A stretch of DNA of 64,000 bases from Prosthecodimorpha hirschii (GTDB lineage: Bacteria > Pseudomonadota > Alphaproteobacteria > Rhizobiales > Ancalomicrobiaceae), in NCBI RefSeq assembly GCF_001305515.1, contig NZ_LJYW01000001.1, positions 1,827,202 to 1,891,201 on the forward strand, in the 5' to 3' direction. Positions 35,587-44,325 of this stretch are shown here, piece by piece; positions within the stretch are counted from its first letter, which is position 1; each line of letters opens with the position of its first letter. Both the position numbers and the translations under genes were made by a program. The notes below the pieces were generated by a model, which saw nothing but the letters and a program-made list of their open reading frames with translations, searched no databases and was not told the DNA's origin.

Positions 35587-37137
35587 TCAATTGGCGGCAA
35601 GCTTGCCGGAGCGGACTTCGGCGGTCCCCTTGGCCGACAGCTGCAGCACGAGCGCGTCCGGCCCCACGACCATGCGCTCGGCATCGAGCGAGCGCACCGA
35701 ACCGACGACATAGGCATCGGCTGACAGCTGCCGGGTCATGGCCTTGCCGGCCTTGGCGAGAGCTGCCGCGTGCAGCGCCGTGAAGTCGTATTCGAGGCTC
35801 TCGCGCAGGATCGCGTTGACCGGGTCCGTGCGCAGGATCGCGGCAAGCAGGTCGACCGGCGCATTGTCGGTGCTGCTGAAGATGTCGAATTCGGCGAGCG
35901 ATACCCGCTTGCGTTGATTGTCGAAGGTCACCGCGGCGGTCAGCCAGATCGTTCCCCTGGTATCGAAGAGAGCCGACGGGGCGTCCGCGTCGAGCGTCAC
36001 GCCGACGGCCAGACGCCGGGCCGTGGTCTGGTGAACGGTGACCGTCCTGAAGGTCACGGCCACCTTGCCGACCTTGGGGACCTCGATGTCGCGTCGGGTC
36101 CCGACCTTGAGGGCCTTCTCGGCCAGAGCGGCGAGAGCCGGAAAGTCGACCGTGACCGGAACCGAGAAGGCGAAGCCGGGTCCCGGCAGCGACTTCTGCA
36201 GCGCCGACAGCGGCAGCGGCTCCGCGGCGGCAGGCCGTTCGCCGACGAAGGTCGCCGCATCCCCCGTTAGCATGATGTTGGTCGTCAGGTTTCGCCCCTC
36301 AATGCGCAGACCGTCGAACCCGACGCTGCGCGGCGCGATCCGCAGCCAGATGTCCGGCGCGCTGCCGACCTGCACCACCGCATGTGCCGCGCGCCATCCC
36401 CGCTCGGCCATCGCCCGGACATCCACCTTGGCCAGCAGCGCGGGAATCTTCGCCTTGAACGATTCGATGGCCTCCCGGATCTTCGGATCGACCTTGCTGG
36501 CGAAGGTGATGCGGAAGCCGAGCACGTCGACGCCGATGCGGTCTTTCCACGCATAGTCGGCATCGACCGTGGCGGTCGGGTTCCAGTCGCCACCGATCTC
36601 CGCCTTGACCGTCGCCGCTGCGGTGACCGAACCGGTCGCGGTCTCGCGGATATGCTTGCCGATGTCGCCGCGGCCCCGCACCTTGATGGTGGCGGAGACC
36701 GGCAGGGTGATGGCGATCCGATCGCCCTGCCCCGCGACCGCGATGGCGCCGCGATCCACCACGCCGTCGATATGGCAATCGATCTCGGGCGAGACCTTGG
36801 TCTTGAACCGCTTGGCACAGCCTCCGTTGAACGGATTCGGAAGGATGCACTCGTCGACCCACTTGGCCGGCACGCAGGCATTCCTGTCCTCGTCGACGGC
36901 ATGGACGCGCGTCGGGACCTGCTCGTTCAGCTTCGCCTGCAGATCGTCCAGCGAGATCGTGACCGGGACCAGCAGCGAGGACGTTCCGGACGGCAGATCC
37001 TCGCGTTCCGCCGTGACGGGTGGTCCATGATAGGTCGCCTGTGCCGCGCGCCAATAGCCGAATGCGCCGCCTGCGACCGCAATCGCAGCCAACAGGACCG
37101 CGGCCCGCCGTATCGGAATCCAGCGTCTGACCGTCAA
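35587..37137 (-). CDS. DUF4403 family protein
   Basis: A 516-residue protein with one N-terminal membrane helix (about residues 10-28) and a large periplasmic part. The composition and the repeated beta-rich segments (LVPVTISLDDLQAKLNEQ early, FSVPVTVDFPALAALAEK later) match the DUF4403 family, which resembles lipid-binding tubular domains. I choose the TTG at 37137, because GGGAGAA stands seven bases upstream and the frame before it is low-quality. Four cysteines lie in a cluster near residues 88-118. The function is unknown. It follows the cytochrome genes on the same strand after 313 bp. Confidence 0.78.
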   Translation of the reverse strand: MTVRRWIPIRRAAVLLAAIAVAGGAFGYWRAAQATYHGPPVTAEREDLPSGTSSLLVPVTISLDDLQAKLNEQVPTRVHAVDEDRNACVPAKWVDECILPNPFNGGCAKRFKTKVSPEIDCHIDGVVDRGAIAVAGQGDRIAITLPVSATIKVRGRGDIGKHIRETATGSVTAAATVKAEIGGDWNPTATVDADYAWKDRIGVDVLGFRITFASKVDPKIREAIESFKAKIPALLAKVDVRAMAERGWRAAHAVVQVGSAPDIWLRIAPRSVGFDGLRIEGRNLTTNIMLTGDAATFVGERPAAAEPLPLSALQKSLPGPGFAFSVPVTVDFPALAALAEKALKVGTRRDIEVPKVGKVAVTFRTVTVHQTTARRLAVGVTLDADAPSALFDTRGTIWLTAAVTFDNQRKRVSLAEFDIFSSTDNAPVDLLAAILRTDPVNAILRESLEYDFTALHAAALAKAGKAMTRQLSADAYVVGSVRSLDAERMVVGPDALVLQLSAKGTAEVRSGKLAAN

Positions 37138-37450
37138 GGGATCATTCTCCCGGCACGGTTCTGACGGCTCGAGGATCGGCCCCGCCCGGCCATCGGAGCG
37201 GTGCGGATGCGCGTCCCGTCGCGCCGCATGGCCTCGCCCAGGCCGCTGCAGAACCCGACCGTGCCGAGAGGAAAGCGGACCCGGAAGGGTGCATTGCACG
37301 GGCCGAGGCGGCATCCGGTGCCCGCCGCTTGCACATCCATCCTGCCGCAATCAGGAGAAATGTCCAGTGTCCAAACGTCGCCTGGGCGCTGCGGAAGGGG
37401 TCAGGGGCGCCTGCTGGCGCCTCCCCTGCCCCGCCCCCGGCGCCGGGCCG
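37138..37450. other. Gene-free stretch between cytochrome c and DUF4403 genes
   Basis: 313 bp on the 3' side of the cytochrome c gene and 5' side of the DUF4403 gene. Apart from the DUF4403 ribosome-binding site at 37145-37151 I see no defined element. Confidence 0.45.
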
Positions 37451-37834
37451 TCAGCGGCCCGAGACCAGATAGCTGACGATCGAGGCGCGCAGGGCGTCGT
37501 CGGCGCTGCCCTCGTATTTCATCGTCCCGCCTGGGACGACGGCTTTCGGATTGCGGATATAGGCGTCGATCCGCGCCGCGCTCCAGGGCGTGGCGTTGGC
37601 CTTCATGGCGGCCGAATAGTTGGCGAAGCCGGCGGCCGTGCCGGGCTTGCGGCCGACCACGCCGGCGAGGCTCGGACCCTTCTTGTTCTTGCCCGGCGTG
37701 ACCGAATGGCAATCGCCGCATTCCTGATCGAACGCCGATGCGTCACTGGCATGGGCGATCGTCGATACCCCGGGGAGGCCGGATCCGGCCGCGACGAGGC
37801 TGGCGGCGAGGGTGAGAGATGCGATGCGACCCAT
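37451..37834 (-). CDS. Class I periplasmic cytochrome c
   Basis: A 127-residue exported monoheme cytochrome. The signal peptide covers about residues 1-29, ending AHAS. The heme-binding CGDCH is at residues 39-43, and the likely distal ligand is M105 in PGGTMKY. The spacing and GPSLAGVVGRKPGT match the cytochrome c2/c550 type, small soluble carriers of electrons in the periplasm. It lies 213 bp downstream of the porin-cytochrome gene on the same strand, so it may be that protein's electron partner. Confidence 0.92.
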   Translation of the reverse strand: MGRIASLTLAASLVAAGSGLPGVSTIAHASDASAFDQECGDCHSVTPGKNKKGPSLAGVVGRKPGTAAGFANYSAAMKANATPWSAARIDAYIRNPKAVVPGGTMKYEGSADDALRASIVSYLVSGR

Positions 37835-38047
37835 GATGCGTCTCCGAAGATGTGAGCTCAATCCCGTCCTGCGATCCGCCGGCCGACGGACACCCCGTCC
37901 CGCCGTCCCTGGTCGATCCGATCGGGCCGCAACCGTGCCCCTGGGAGACCGGGCCCGAACCGAGCCGGCCCGCCCGGGGGCAGCCTCGCGGCGCCCCACC
38001 GGCCCGGTCGCCGGCGACGACCGGGGCCGCCATGGGCGGCGTGTCCG

Positions 38048-39388
38048 TCAGAAGGCCGTCCAGACGAAGCCCATCAGGGTGTTGTTGTCGCTGGCGTGCC
38101 GGGTCGTTCCGTCGAACTTGGCGTAGGCGGTGTATTGCACGCCGACCCGGACATTGGCCCAGGGCGCACCCCAGCTCGTCTCCTTGCCGAAGGGCGACCA
38201 GTCGGCCTGGAACATCAGGCCGCTATTGTCCGGCTTGCCGGTCGGGGCATAGAGCAGCTTGTCGGCAGAGCCCCAGTTGTTGAAATACTTGGCAGTCAGG
38301 CCGTAGGTCTTGTCGAAGGTGTAGGAGCCGGTGACGTTGAACTGCTCCATAGTCTGCGCCGCATGGGCCGCCGCGCCGCTGCGCACCGAGCCGTCCAGCT
38401 GCTGCATCTCGTGGATGAACGAGGTGGCGACCGTGAAGACATGGGTGCGGTCGCCGAGATACTGGTAGGCGAGGTCGGCGCCGATATCGCGGTAGTGGTC
38501 GGCCCGGCCGCGCTGGCCGAACACGCCGAGATCCGCGCTCATGGCGACGATGCCGAGCGAGACCGCCTGCGAGCGCATGTCCTTGAACCAGGCCAGCCGT
38601 CCATAGGGCGCCCCGCCGATCAGCCGGCTGCCGGGATCGGTCGGATCGATCACGTTGACCGCCTGGAGGAAGCCGCGGCTGAGCCCGCCATAGCCGCCGG
38701 CCTCGGCATAGAGGCCGTTGTCCATCGACGCATAGGCGGTCGCGCCGATCACCCGGCCCTCCAGTCCGCCGTCGAGCAGCGGCGCGTGGGCGGGCGACGG
38801 CGCCAGATCGGAGGTCACGAAGGGATAGCGCCAGGCCGGCAGCGTGTTGAAGGGATCCTGGATGGTCGGGTTGTTGTTGATCGAGAGCCCGAAGGTCGTG
38901 TTGCGATCGAGCAGGGTGGCGTCGAAGGTGATGCGCAGGTCGACATTGTCGAGCACCAGCTTGCGGTCGATGCCCGAATAGGTCACCTGCGCGAAGGCGC
39001 CGACATGGTCCATCAGCTTGCCGGCCACGAAGGCCGACAGTTCCTGCACGGCGGCATTGTCGTTGGTTGAGAAGCGCGCCGGCGGCGGCGACTGGTTCGC
39101 CTGGGTGTGGGTGAAGGTGCCGACCGCCATGCCGGAGAGCGGGATCTTGGTATCCTCGCCGTTGGTCTCGGTATAGCCGCCGATCTTGAACTTGACGCCG
39201 TAGGGCGTCAGCTGCGGCCCGAAGGCACCGACATGGCAGGTGGCGCATTCCTGGCCGGTCTGCCGGGAATAGCTCGGCACGGCCAGGGCCGGATCGGCCG
39301 TCACCCAGGCGAGGAGACCGATAAGCGCTGCGAGAAGGCCCGTGCGACGGCGCGACGATGCGGGCCGGAAGGCGAGAGACGGCGACAA
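38048..39388 (-). CDS. Cyc2-like fused cytochrome–outer-membrane porin
   Basis: A 446-residue protein with a signal peptide (about residues 1-36, ending ALA), a short cytochrome domain, then a beta-barrel. The heme motif CATCH is at residues 48-52, inside SRQTGQECATCHVGAFGP. The following LTPYGVKFKIGGY matches the conserved linker of Cyc2-type iron oxidases. From about residue 75 the sequence alternates hydrophobic and polar residues as barrel strands and ends in Phe. The TTG start is fixed by GGGAGGAA six bases upstream. Cyc2 takes electrons from Fe(II) at the cell surface; whether this homologue does so is unknown. Confidence 0.75.
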   Translation of the reverse strand: MSPSLAFRPASSRRRTGLLAALIGLLAWVTADPALAVPSYSRQTGQECATCHVGAFGPQLTPYGVKFKIGGYTETNGEDTKIPLSGMAVGTFTHTQANQSPPPARFSTNDNAAVQELSAFVAGKLMDHVGAFAQVTYSGIDRKLVLDNVDLRITFDATLLDRNTTFGLSINNNPTIQDPFNTLPAWRYPFVTSDLAPSPAHAPLLDGGLEGRVIGATAYASMDNGLYAEAGGYGGLSRGFLQAVNVIDPTDPGSRLIGGAPYGRLAWFKDMRSQAVSLGIVAMSADLGVFGQRGRADHYRDIGADLAYQYLGDRTHVFTVATSFIHEMQQLDGSVRSGAAAHAAQTMEQFNVTGSYTFDKTYGLTAKYFNNWGSADKLLYAPTGKPDNSGLMFQADWSPFGKETSWGAPWANVRVGVQYTAYAKFDGTTRHASDNNTLMGFVWTAF

Positions 39389-39394
39389 GGCGAT

Positions 39395-39402
39395 TTCCTC
39401 CC
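39395..39402 (-). promoter_or_regulatory. Ribosome-binding site that sets the TTG start
   Basis: GGGAGGAA on the minus strand, six bases before the TTG at 39388. It is the strongest Shine-Dalgarno match near this gene and places the start just ahead of a normal signal peptide. Longer frames upstream would not. Confidence 0.75.
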
Positions 39403-39459
39403 ATGAGGCCGCGTCTGCGGCGCCGGATGGTGCGAATTCGGGGCGGCGGGTCGAGATGG

Positions 39460-40089
39460 TCACCGGGGTGCCGTCGCGCGGGCGGGACGCGCAGGATGGG
39501 CGGGACGCGCGGGACCGGCCGCGGGCAGCATGGACGGCAGCACGCCGTCGCGGCGGACGAAGCCGTGCCACAGCGCGGCGGCGACATGCAGGGCGACGAG
39601 GCCGAGCAGCAGCCAGGCGGCGGTCGGGTGCCAGATTTCGAGCAGGTCGGCGAGATCACGGTCGCGTCCGGTCAGCGCGGGCAGGACGACGAGCCCGAAC
39701 AGGCTGGCGGCCTTGCCGGAGGCATTGGTGAGCAGCCAGCCGAGAACCGGCACGAGCAGGGTGAGGCCGTAGAGGAAGCCGTGGACGAGAGCGGCCGCCT
39801 GCCGGCTCCAGCGGTCGAGACCGGCATGTTCGACGCCGCCGACCACCAGCCGGATGGCGACCCGCGCCACGAGCAGGATCAGGACGGTGGCGCCGAGGCT
39901 GCGGTGCAGGTCGAGCAGGCTGCGGTCGAGCGCGACATCGTCGACGAGGTCGCGCGCCAGCACCGCCGTCAGGGCGGCCACGAGCGTGACGGCGGTGGTC
40001 CAATGCAGCACGCGCAGGGGGGCGGCGTAGTGGGCATCGGACGGGGCCGGCGCGCGCTCGGGGCGGTGGGCAATCAGGCTGTCGGTCAC
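39460..40089 (-). CDS. Cytochrome b561 family membrane protein
   Basis: A 209-residue inner-membrane protein with four hydrophobic helices. Histidines at VLHWTTA in the first helix, DLHRSLGA at the second, and EIWHPTAAW plus ALHVAAALWH near the last are placed to bind b-type hemes, as in the cytochrome b561 group. Such proteins pass electrons between the quinone pool and periplasmic carriers. I choose the GTG at 40089 (GGAG six bases before it). It is the first gene of the minus-strand cytochrome group and is divergent from the response regulator. Confidence 0.88.
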   Translation of the reverse strand: MTDSLIAHRPERAPAPSDAHYAAPLRVLHWTTAVTLVAALTAVLARDLVDDVALDRSLLDLHRSLGATVLILLVARVAIRLVVGGVEHAGLDRWSRQAAALVHGFLYGLTLLVPVLGWLLTNASGKAASLFGLVVLPALTGRDRDLADLLEIWHPTAAWLLLGLVALHVAAALWHGFVRRDGVLPSMLPAAGPARPAHPARPARATAPR

Positions 40090-40146
40090 GGTCGCTCCGG
40101 GGTTCGAGTCGTGGCGCGACCATGGGTTCCGGGCGCTGTCCGCGTC

Positions 40147-40174
40147 CTTTCGGCCGCCGTCAGGGTGTCGAAAG
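40147..40174. promoter_or_regulatory. Possible operator between cytochrome genes and two-component system
   Basis: CTTTCG and CGAAAG form an inverted repeat with a 16-bp spacer in the 149-bp divergent region. It is short and could be chance; it marks where a regulator of both transcription units would be expected to bind. Confidence 0.25.
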
Positions 40175-40238
40175 CTCGCCGTCGTCAAATCGGCGGATTG
40201 ACCGGCTTTGAAGGCAGCGCACACGAGAGGGCTGGGCC

Positions 40239-40907
40239 TTGCGGATCCTGACGGTCGAAGACGATGCGGTGGTGGCTGCTGGCCTCGTCGAGGCCTTTTC
40301 CCGCGCCGGGTATCAGGTCGATCACGCCACTTCGGCGGAGACCGCGATCGAGGCGCTGGCCACGACGCAATACGATCTGGCGGTGATCGATATCGGCCTG
40401 CCGCGCATGAACGGCCGCGACCTGATCCGGCACATCCGCCGCAAGGGTCTCTCGCTGCCGGTGCTGATCCTGTCCGCCCACGATGCGCTCGAGGAGCGGG
40501 TGCGCGGGCTCGATCTCGGCGCCGACGACTACATGGTGAAGCCGTTCCAGCTGCCCGAACTTCTGGCGCGGGCCCGCGCGCTGATCCGGCGCAGCCAGGC
40601 CGTGTCGAGCTCGGAAATCCGCATCGGCGCCCTCAACATCGACCTCGGCCGGCGCAGCGCCGATGCCGGCGGGGTGGCGATCGACCTGACCGGGCGGGAA
40701 TGGGACATTCTGCAGCAGTTGGCCCTGACCTGCCCGAAGGTCGTGCCGAAGCAGAAGATGGTCGAGAGCCTGAGCGACTGGGGCAACGAACTGACCCCGA
40801 ACGCGATCGAGATCTACGTCTCCCGGCTGCGCGCCAAGCTGCAGAATTGCGGCATCGCGATCCGGACCATCCGCGGCCTCGGATATCGTCTCGATGAACT
40901 CGCCTGA
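40239..40907 (+). CDS. OmpR/PhoB-type response regulator
   Basis: A 222-residue regulator from a TTG. The receiver domain has the acidic pair EDD at residues 7-9, phospho-acceptor D51 in VIDIGLP, and the conserved lysine in DDYMVKPF. The C-terminal winged-helix domain (about 125-220) ends LRAKLQNCGIAIRTIRGLGYRL, typical of the OmpR family. It overlaps the sensor kinase gene by 14 bp. Being divergent from the cytochrome group, it is the likely regulator of that group. Confidence 0.94.
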   Translation: MRILTVEDDAVVAAGLVEAFSRAGYQVDHATSAETAIEALATTQYDLAVIDIGLPRMNGRDLIRHIRRKGLSLPVLILSAHDALEERVRGLDLGADDYMVKPFQLPELLARARALIRRSQAVSSSEIRIGALNIDLGRRSADAGGVAIDLTGREWDILQQLALTCPKVVPKQKMVESLSDWGNELTPNAIEIYVSRLRAKLQNCGIAIRTIRGLGYRLDELA

Positions 40908-42306
40908 TGCGCGGCGGGCCGGCACCAGCCTGCGCCGGCGGCTGCTCGTCCTCTTGCTGGCGCCGCTCTTCCTGCTGGCGCTGATCAGCGGCCTGATCGA
41001 CTATCGCATCGCCAGTTCCACCGCCGAGACGGCCTTCGACCACGGCCTCGCCGACGACGCCCTGGCGCTCGCCTCGCGCGTCGCCCTGCGCAACGGCGAA
41101 CTGGCCGTCGACCTGCCGCCGGCCGCCGAGGCGATCCTCCGCACCGACAGCGAGGATGCCGAGTTCCTGGCCGTGCGCGGGCCGGACGGGCGGCTCCTGG
41201 GCGGCGATGCCGACCTCATGCCGGATGCGGTCGAGGCCGGGCGCAGTCCCGTGCTCACCGATATCGTCATGCGCGGCCGGCCGGTGCGCAAGGCGAGCTA
41301 TGCGATCGCGACGCCGGCCGGCCTCATCACGGTTGCCTTTGCGGAAACCACCAACAAGCGCGACGAGGCCCGCTCGCGCATCCTGGCGGCGCTGCTGATC
41401 CCCAACGTGCTGATCCTGATCGCGACCTTCGTCCTGGTCTATTTCGGCATCGCCGCCGGCCTGGCGCCGCTCAACGCCCTGTCGCGGGCGATCGAGGAGA
41501 CGCCGCGCACCGACATCCGGCCGCTCGACGGCGCCGACGTGCCCCAGGAGGCCGCGCCGCTGGTCGCCGCGATCAACCGCCTGCTCGACGATCTCGCCGC
41601 CTCCGCGGCCGCCCAGCGCGCCTTCCTGTCGAACGCCGCGCATCAGTTGCGCACCCCGCTCGCCGGCCTGCAGACCCAGTTGGAACTGGCCGCCCAGGAC
41701 CTGCCGCCCGCCCACCGCAGCAAGATCACGCGGCTCGTCGAGGCGACCGGGCGCATCGCCCGGCTCGCCGGCCAGCTGCTGGCGCTGGCCCGCTCGGCGC
41801 CGGAAGCGAGCGCCGGCCATCCGGTCGAGACCATCGACCTCGCCACCGTGATCGCCGAGAACGGCTCCGACTGGTACGACCGGGCGCTGGCGCGCCGGGT
41901 CGACCTGGAGTTCGAAACCGCGCCGGCGCCGCTGATCGGCTCGGCCTGGCTGATCGGCGAACTGGCCGGCAACCTGATCGACAATGCCGTCGCCTATGCC
42001 GGCCCGGAGGCGCGGGTGATGATGCGCTCCGGCGTCGATGAGCACGGCAAGGCCTTCCTGGAGGTCGAGGATGACGGCCCCGGCGTGCCGGCGGCGGAGC
42101 GGGAGCGCATCTTCGAGCGCTTCTATCGCGCCGAGGGGCAGACCGCCCCCGGCACGGGCCTCGGCCTCGCCATCGTCAAGGAGGTCGCCGACCGGCACCG
42201 CGCGACCGTCAGCCTGCGCTCGCGCCCCGATTTTCCCGGTTGCCTCGTGCGCGTCACCTTTCCGGCGCCGGATGCGCGGGCCGGCGACGGGACTCGCGGT
42301 CCATAG
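40894..42306 (+). CDS. Sensor histidine kinase
   Basis: A 470-residue inner-membrane kinase. Helices at about residues 16-35 and 163-185 flank a periplasmic sensor region of about 125 residues. A HAMP-like linker follows, then the phospho-acceptor H250 in SNAAHQLRTPLAGL. The ATPase domain has IDNAVAYAG (N box), DDGPGVP (G1) and GTGLGLAIV (G2). The layout resembles TctE/QseC kinases. The periplasmic sensor has no CxxCH or other clear redox motif, so the signal is unknown. It pairs with the response regulator it overlaps. Confidence 0.93.
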   Translation: MNSPDARRAGTSLRRRLLVLLLAPLFLLALISGLIDYRIASSTAETAFDHGLADDALALASRVALRNGELAVDLPPAAEAILRTDSEDAEFLAVRGPDGRLLGGDADLMPDAVEAGRSPVLTDIVMRGRPVRKASYAIATPAGLITVAFAETTNKRDEARSRILAALLIPNVLILIATFVLVYFGIAAGLAPLNALSRAIEETPRTDIRPLDGADVPQEAAPLVAAINRLLDDLAASAAAQRAFLSNAAHQLRTPLAGLQTQLELAAQDLPPAHRSKITRLVEATGRIARLAGQLLALARSAPEASAGHPVETIDLATVIAENGSDWYDRALARRVDLEFETAPAPLIGSAWLIGELAGNLIDNAVAYAGPEARVMMRSGVDEHGKAFLEVEDDGPGVPAAERERIFERFYRAEGQTAPGTGLGLAIVKEVADRHRATVSLRSRPDFPGCLVRVTFPAPDARAGDGTRGP

Positions 42307-42503
42307 GACCGGCCGGAAAGCGCTGCATGCCATTTCGAGGTCCGGTTCGGACCCGCAGGTCATCCACGGCTCCCCCTCGCCTGACGTTTCCACCCGGCGT
42401 CTGCATCTTCGGAACGTGCGCCACCTCTTCCGCCCGACGCCGAAGCCTTGCCCGGGTCCCCGGCTTTGATGACAATCCGCGCTGGGCCTTGGAGAGGACA
42501 TCC

Positions 42504-42965
42504 ATGCGGCGGAAGGAACCGCTCTATCGAAGCGTCAATACCCGGACGCACGGCGTACGCCACCCGAGCGGCGAATATCGCTGGTCGCGGCGGCGCGACG
42601 ATCATACCGGTCAGGGCGCCATGCACGGCAAGACCCGACGCGGCCGCGACTACACCCCCCTGTTCCGCTTTCTCCTGTCGCATGTCGGCGACGATTGGGA
42701 TGCCGTCCATGCGGAGGCGGTATCCCGTCTCGACAGCCCGGAGCCGATCTTCTGGATCGTCGCCCTGACCGAGTCCGAGCGAAAGCCGATCGTCCTGACC
42801 GGGGAAAGCACCTTCTTCAGCGGCCTTTATGTCGACGATGCCAACCGTCTCGCTCTGGTCGACCCGGACTTGCGCATCGAGCGCCTGAAGCCCGGCTGCG
42901 CCTGCTGTACCCATACTTTCAACGGCAAGCCCTTCGTCCTGAAATATCAGGACGACCCCGTGTGA
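42504..42965 (+). CDS. Conserved hypothetical protein with CxCC-x-H cluster
   Basis: A 153-residue protein from ATG 42504 with GGAGAGG six bases upstream. The first 48 residues are very basic (MRRKEPLYRSVNTRTHGVRH). A helical core (DYTPLFRFLLSHVGDDWDAV) follows, and the C-terminal CACCTHTFNG puts C132, C134, C135 and H137 close together, possibly a metal site. I have a sense that close relatives occur widely as unnamed proteins with these same motifs, but I cannot name the family. No export signal is present. It follows the sensor kinase on the same strand after 197 bp. Confidence 0.75.
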   Translation: MRRKEPLYRSVNTRTHGVRHPSGEYRWSRRRDDHTGQGAMHGKTRRGRDYTPLFRFLLSHVGDDWDAVHAEAVSRLDSPEPIFWIVALTESERKPIVLTGESTFFSGLYVDDANRLALVDPDLRIERLKPGCACCTHTFNGKPFVLKYQDDPV

Positions 42966-42986
42966 TTCGCGGATGCGGGCGGTCGG

Positions 42987-43235
42987 TCAGATGGCATCGC
43001 CGATCTTCAGGCGCCCATCCGCCACGACGATCAATGACGCCGGCCCGCGGCTTTTCATATGGCGTCGCGCCATCTTTCGGCAGTCCGGGTCACGGTTGAT
43101 CTGCGCATCGACCCAGCGACGCCAGTCCGGATCGCTCAACGCAATCCGTTCCGCCGCCAGGATGTCGCAGCCGTGCTGCGCGCGGATGTCCTTGATCGCC
43201 TGAAACCAGTCGGTCCTTTGACGCGTCATCGGCAT
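42987..43235 (-). CDS. Hypothetical small protein
   Basis: An 82-residue soluble protein from an ATG at 43235 with GAGG upstream. A second ATG two codons in is also possible. It is charged (TRQRTDWFQAIKDIRAQHG) and ends with LIVVADGRLKIGDAI. Two cysteines occur, in HGCD and PDCRK. No family was recognised. It is convergent with the gene at 42504, ending 21 bp from its stop. Confidence 0.55.
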   Translation of the reverse strand: MPMTRQRTDWFQAIKDIRAQHGCDILAAERIALSDPDWRRWVDAQINRDPDCRKMARRHMKSRGPASLIVVADGRLKIGDAI

Positions 43236-43418
43236 CCCTCGAGCCTCTTGCCTCTGCGGTCCGGGCTGCGCCGGTGCGGACCGCCGTCCATCGCATGGCA
43301 GCCCACAACTCGCCGGATAGGCGTTCGGACCGACCACGGGGTCAAACAACCTTCACGTTTGCACTCTCAGACTGTAGTTCCGTGGTGCAGATGCAACCCG
43401 CAGCAGGATCGGCCTGAC

Positions 43419-44252
43419 ATGGATTTCGTCGTCGAGTCTCTCTCGCAATGGCCGGCCCCTCTGGTCGCGGGCCTGTTCGGCGGCGTAGGCGCCCTTCTCG
43501 GCTCGCTGATCGTGGCGGCGATCTCGAGGATCGTCACGCTCAACAAGACGGTTGCGGCGGCCATCGTCACGGGCTTCGTCGTGCTGGGCTTGAAGGTTCC
43601 CGATGTGACGATCTTCAAGGCGAGGAACGCCGATCCGGCACGCCGCATCGTGGAAGAGATGAAAAAGACGCGCTATGGCGCGGTCCTGTTCCGCGCACAC
43701 CCGGAAGCCGAAGCGCTTGTGCGTGACGAAATCAAAAAACTGGCCTCGGGCGGTCTCGACGAAGCCAAGCAATCCCAGTTGCGAGCCTTTGTCGCGGAAC
43801 TGTCGACAAAATACGTGAATGCCCACCTGCTGACGGCGCCCGACCAGATGCTGTTCAAGGGCCTGCAGAGCAACCTCGTCACCATCGAATCCTTCCGCAC
43901 GCGCCCGGACATCTGCTTGGCCTTCTACAAGGCCAGCGGCCAGGTCCCTTCAGCGGCAATGACTCCGAAATTGATGGAAGATGAGCTGAACCTGAAGGCC
44001 GACATCATCGAGAGTTCGATCGCGAACCCGTCCCCGCCCCGCGAGCCGGTCAGTCCGGAGGAGATCAAGAGCCTCTTCGTCGAGGCCTACAAGAATACCG
44101 GCGCCGACATTCGGGATCTGCCGAAACTGACCGGGTCGTCCGCAATCCCGCCGGACGAGGGCTGCCGCATCGCCATCGAGTTCTACAAGGCCCTGGTGTC
44201 CCTCGGCGAGCAGAAGGGCGCCCGCCTGTTCCGGGGGCTGCTGGAGCCATAA
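43419..44252 (+). CDS. Hypothetical membrane-anchored helical protein
   Basis: A 277-residue protein from ATG 43419. Two hydrophobic segments lie near the N-terminus (about residues 14-35 and 43-63), followed by a 210-residue soluble part. This part is predicted to be mainly helical, with regular Lys/Glu-rich stretches (RRIVEEMKKTRYG, SPEEIKSLFVEAYKN) and several prolines at 230. It is cysteine-poor. I do not recognise the family. It stands alone on the plus strand between two other unassigned genes and the hydrolase. Confidence 0.65.
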   Translation: MDFVVESLSQWPAPLVAGLFGGVGALLGSLIVAAISRIVTLNKTVAAAIVTGFVVLGLKVPDVTIFKARNADPARRIVEEMKKTRYGAVLFRAHPEAEALVRDEIKKLASGGLDEAKQSQLRAFVAELSTKYVNAHLLTAPDQMLFKGLQSNLVTIESFRTRPDICLAFYKASGQVPSAAMTPKLMEDELNLKADIIESSIANPSPPREPVSPEEIKSLFVEAYKNTGADIRDLPKLTGSSAIPPDEGCRIAIEFYKALVSLGEQKGARLFRGLLEP

Positions 44253-44325
44253 GCGATCGAGGCTCCGGTCCGGCGGCAGCAGGTGCGGCCGGGCGATTTC
44301 GGTCTGACCGCCGCACCGGCCGCCC

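Noticed and set aside
42240..42503. Upstream extension of the gene at 42504
   Set aside because: The frame is open but overlaps the kinase gene and gives no family-like sequence; the GGAGAGG site fixes the start at 42504.
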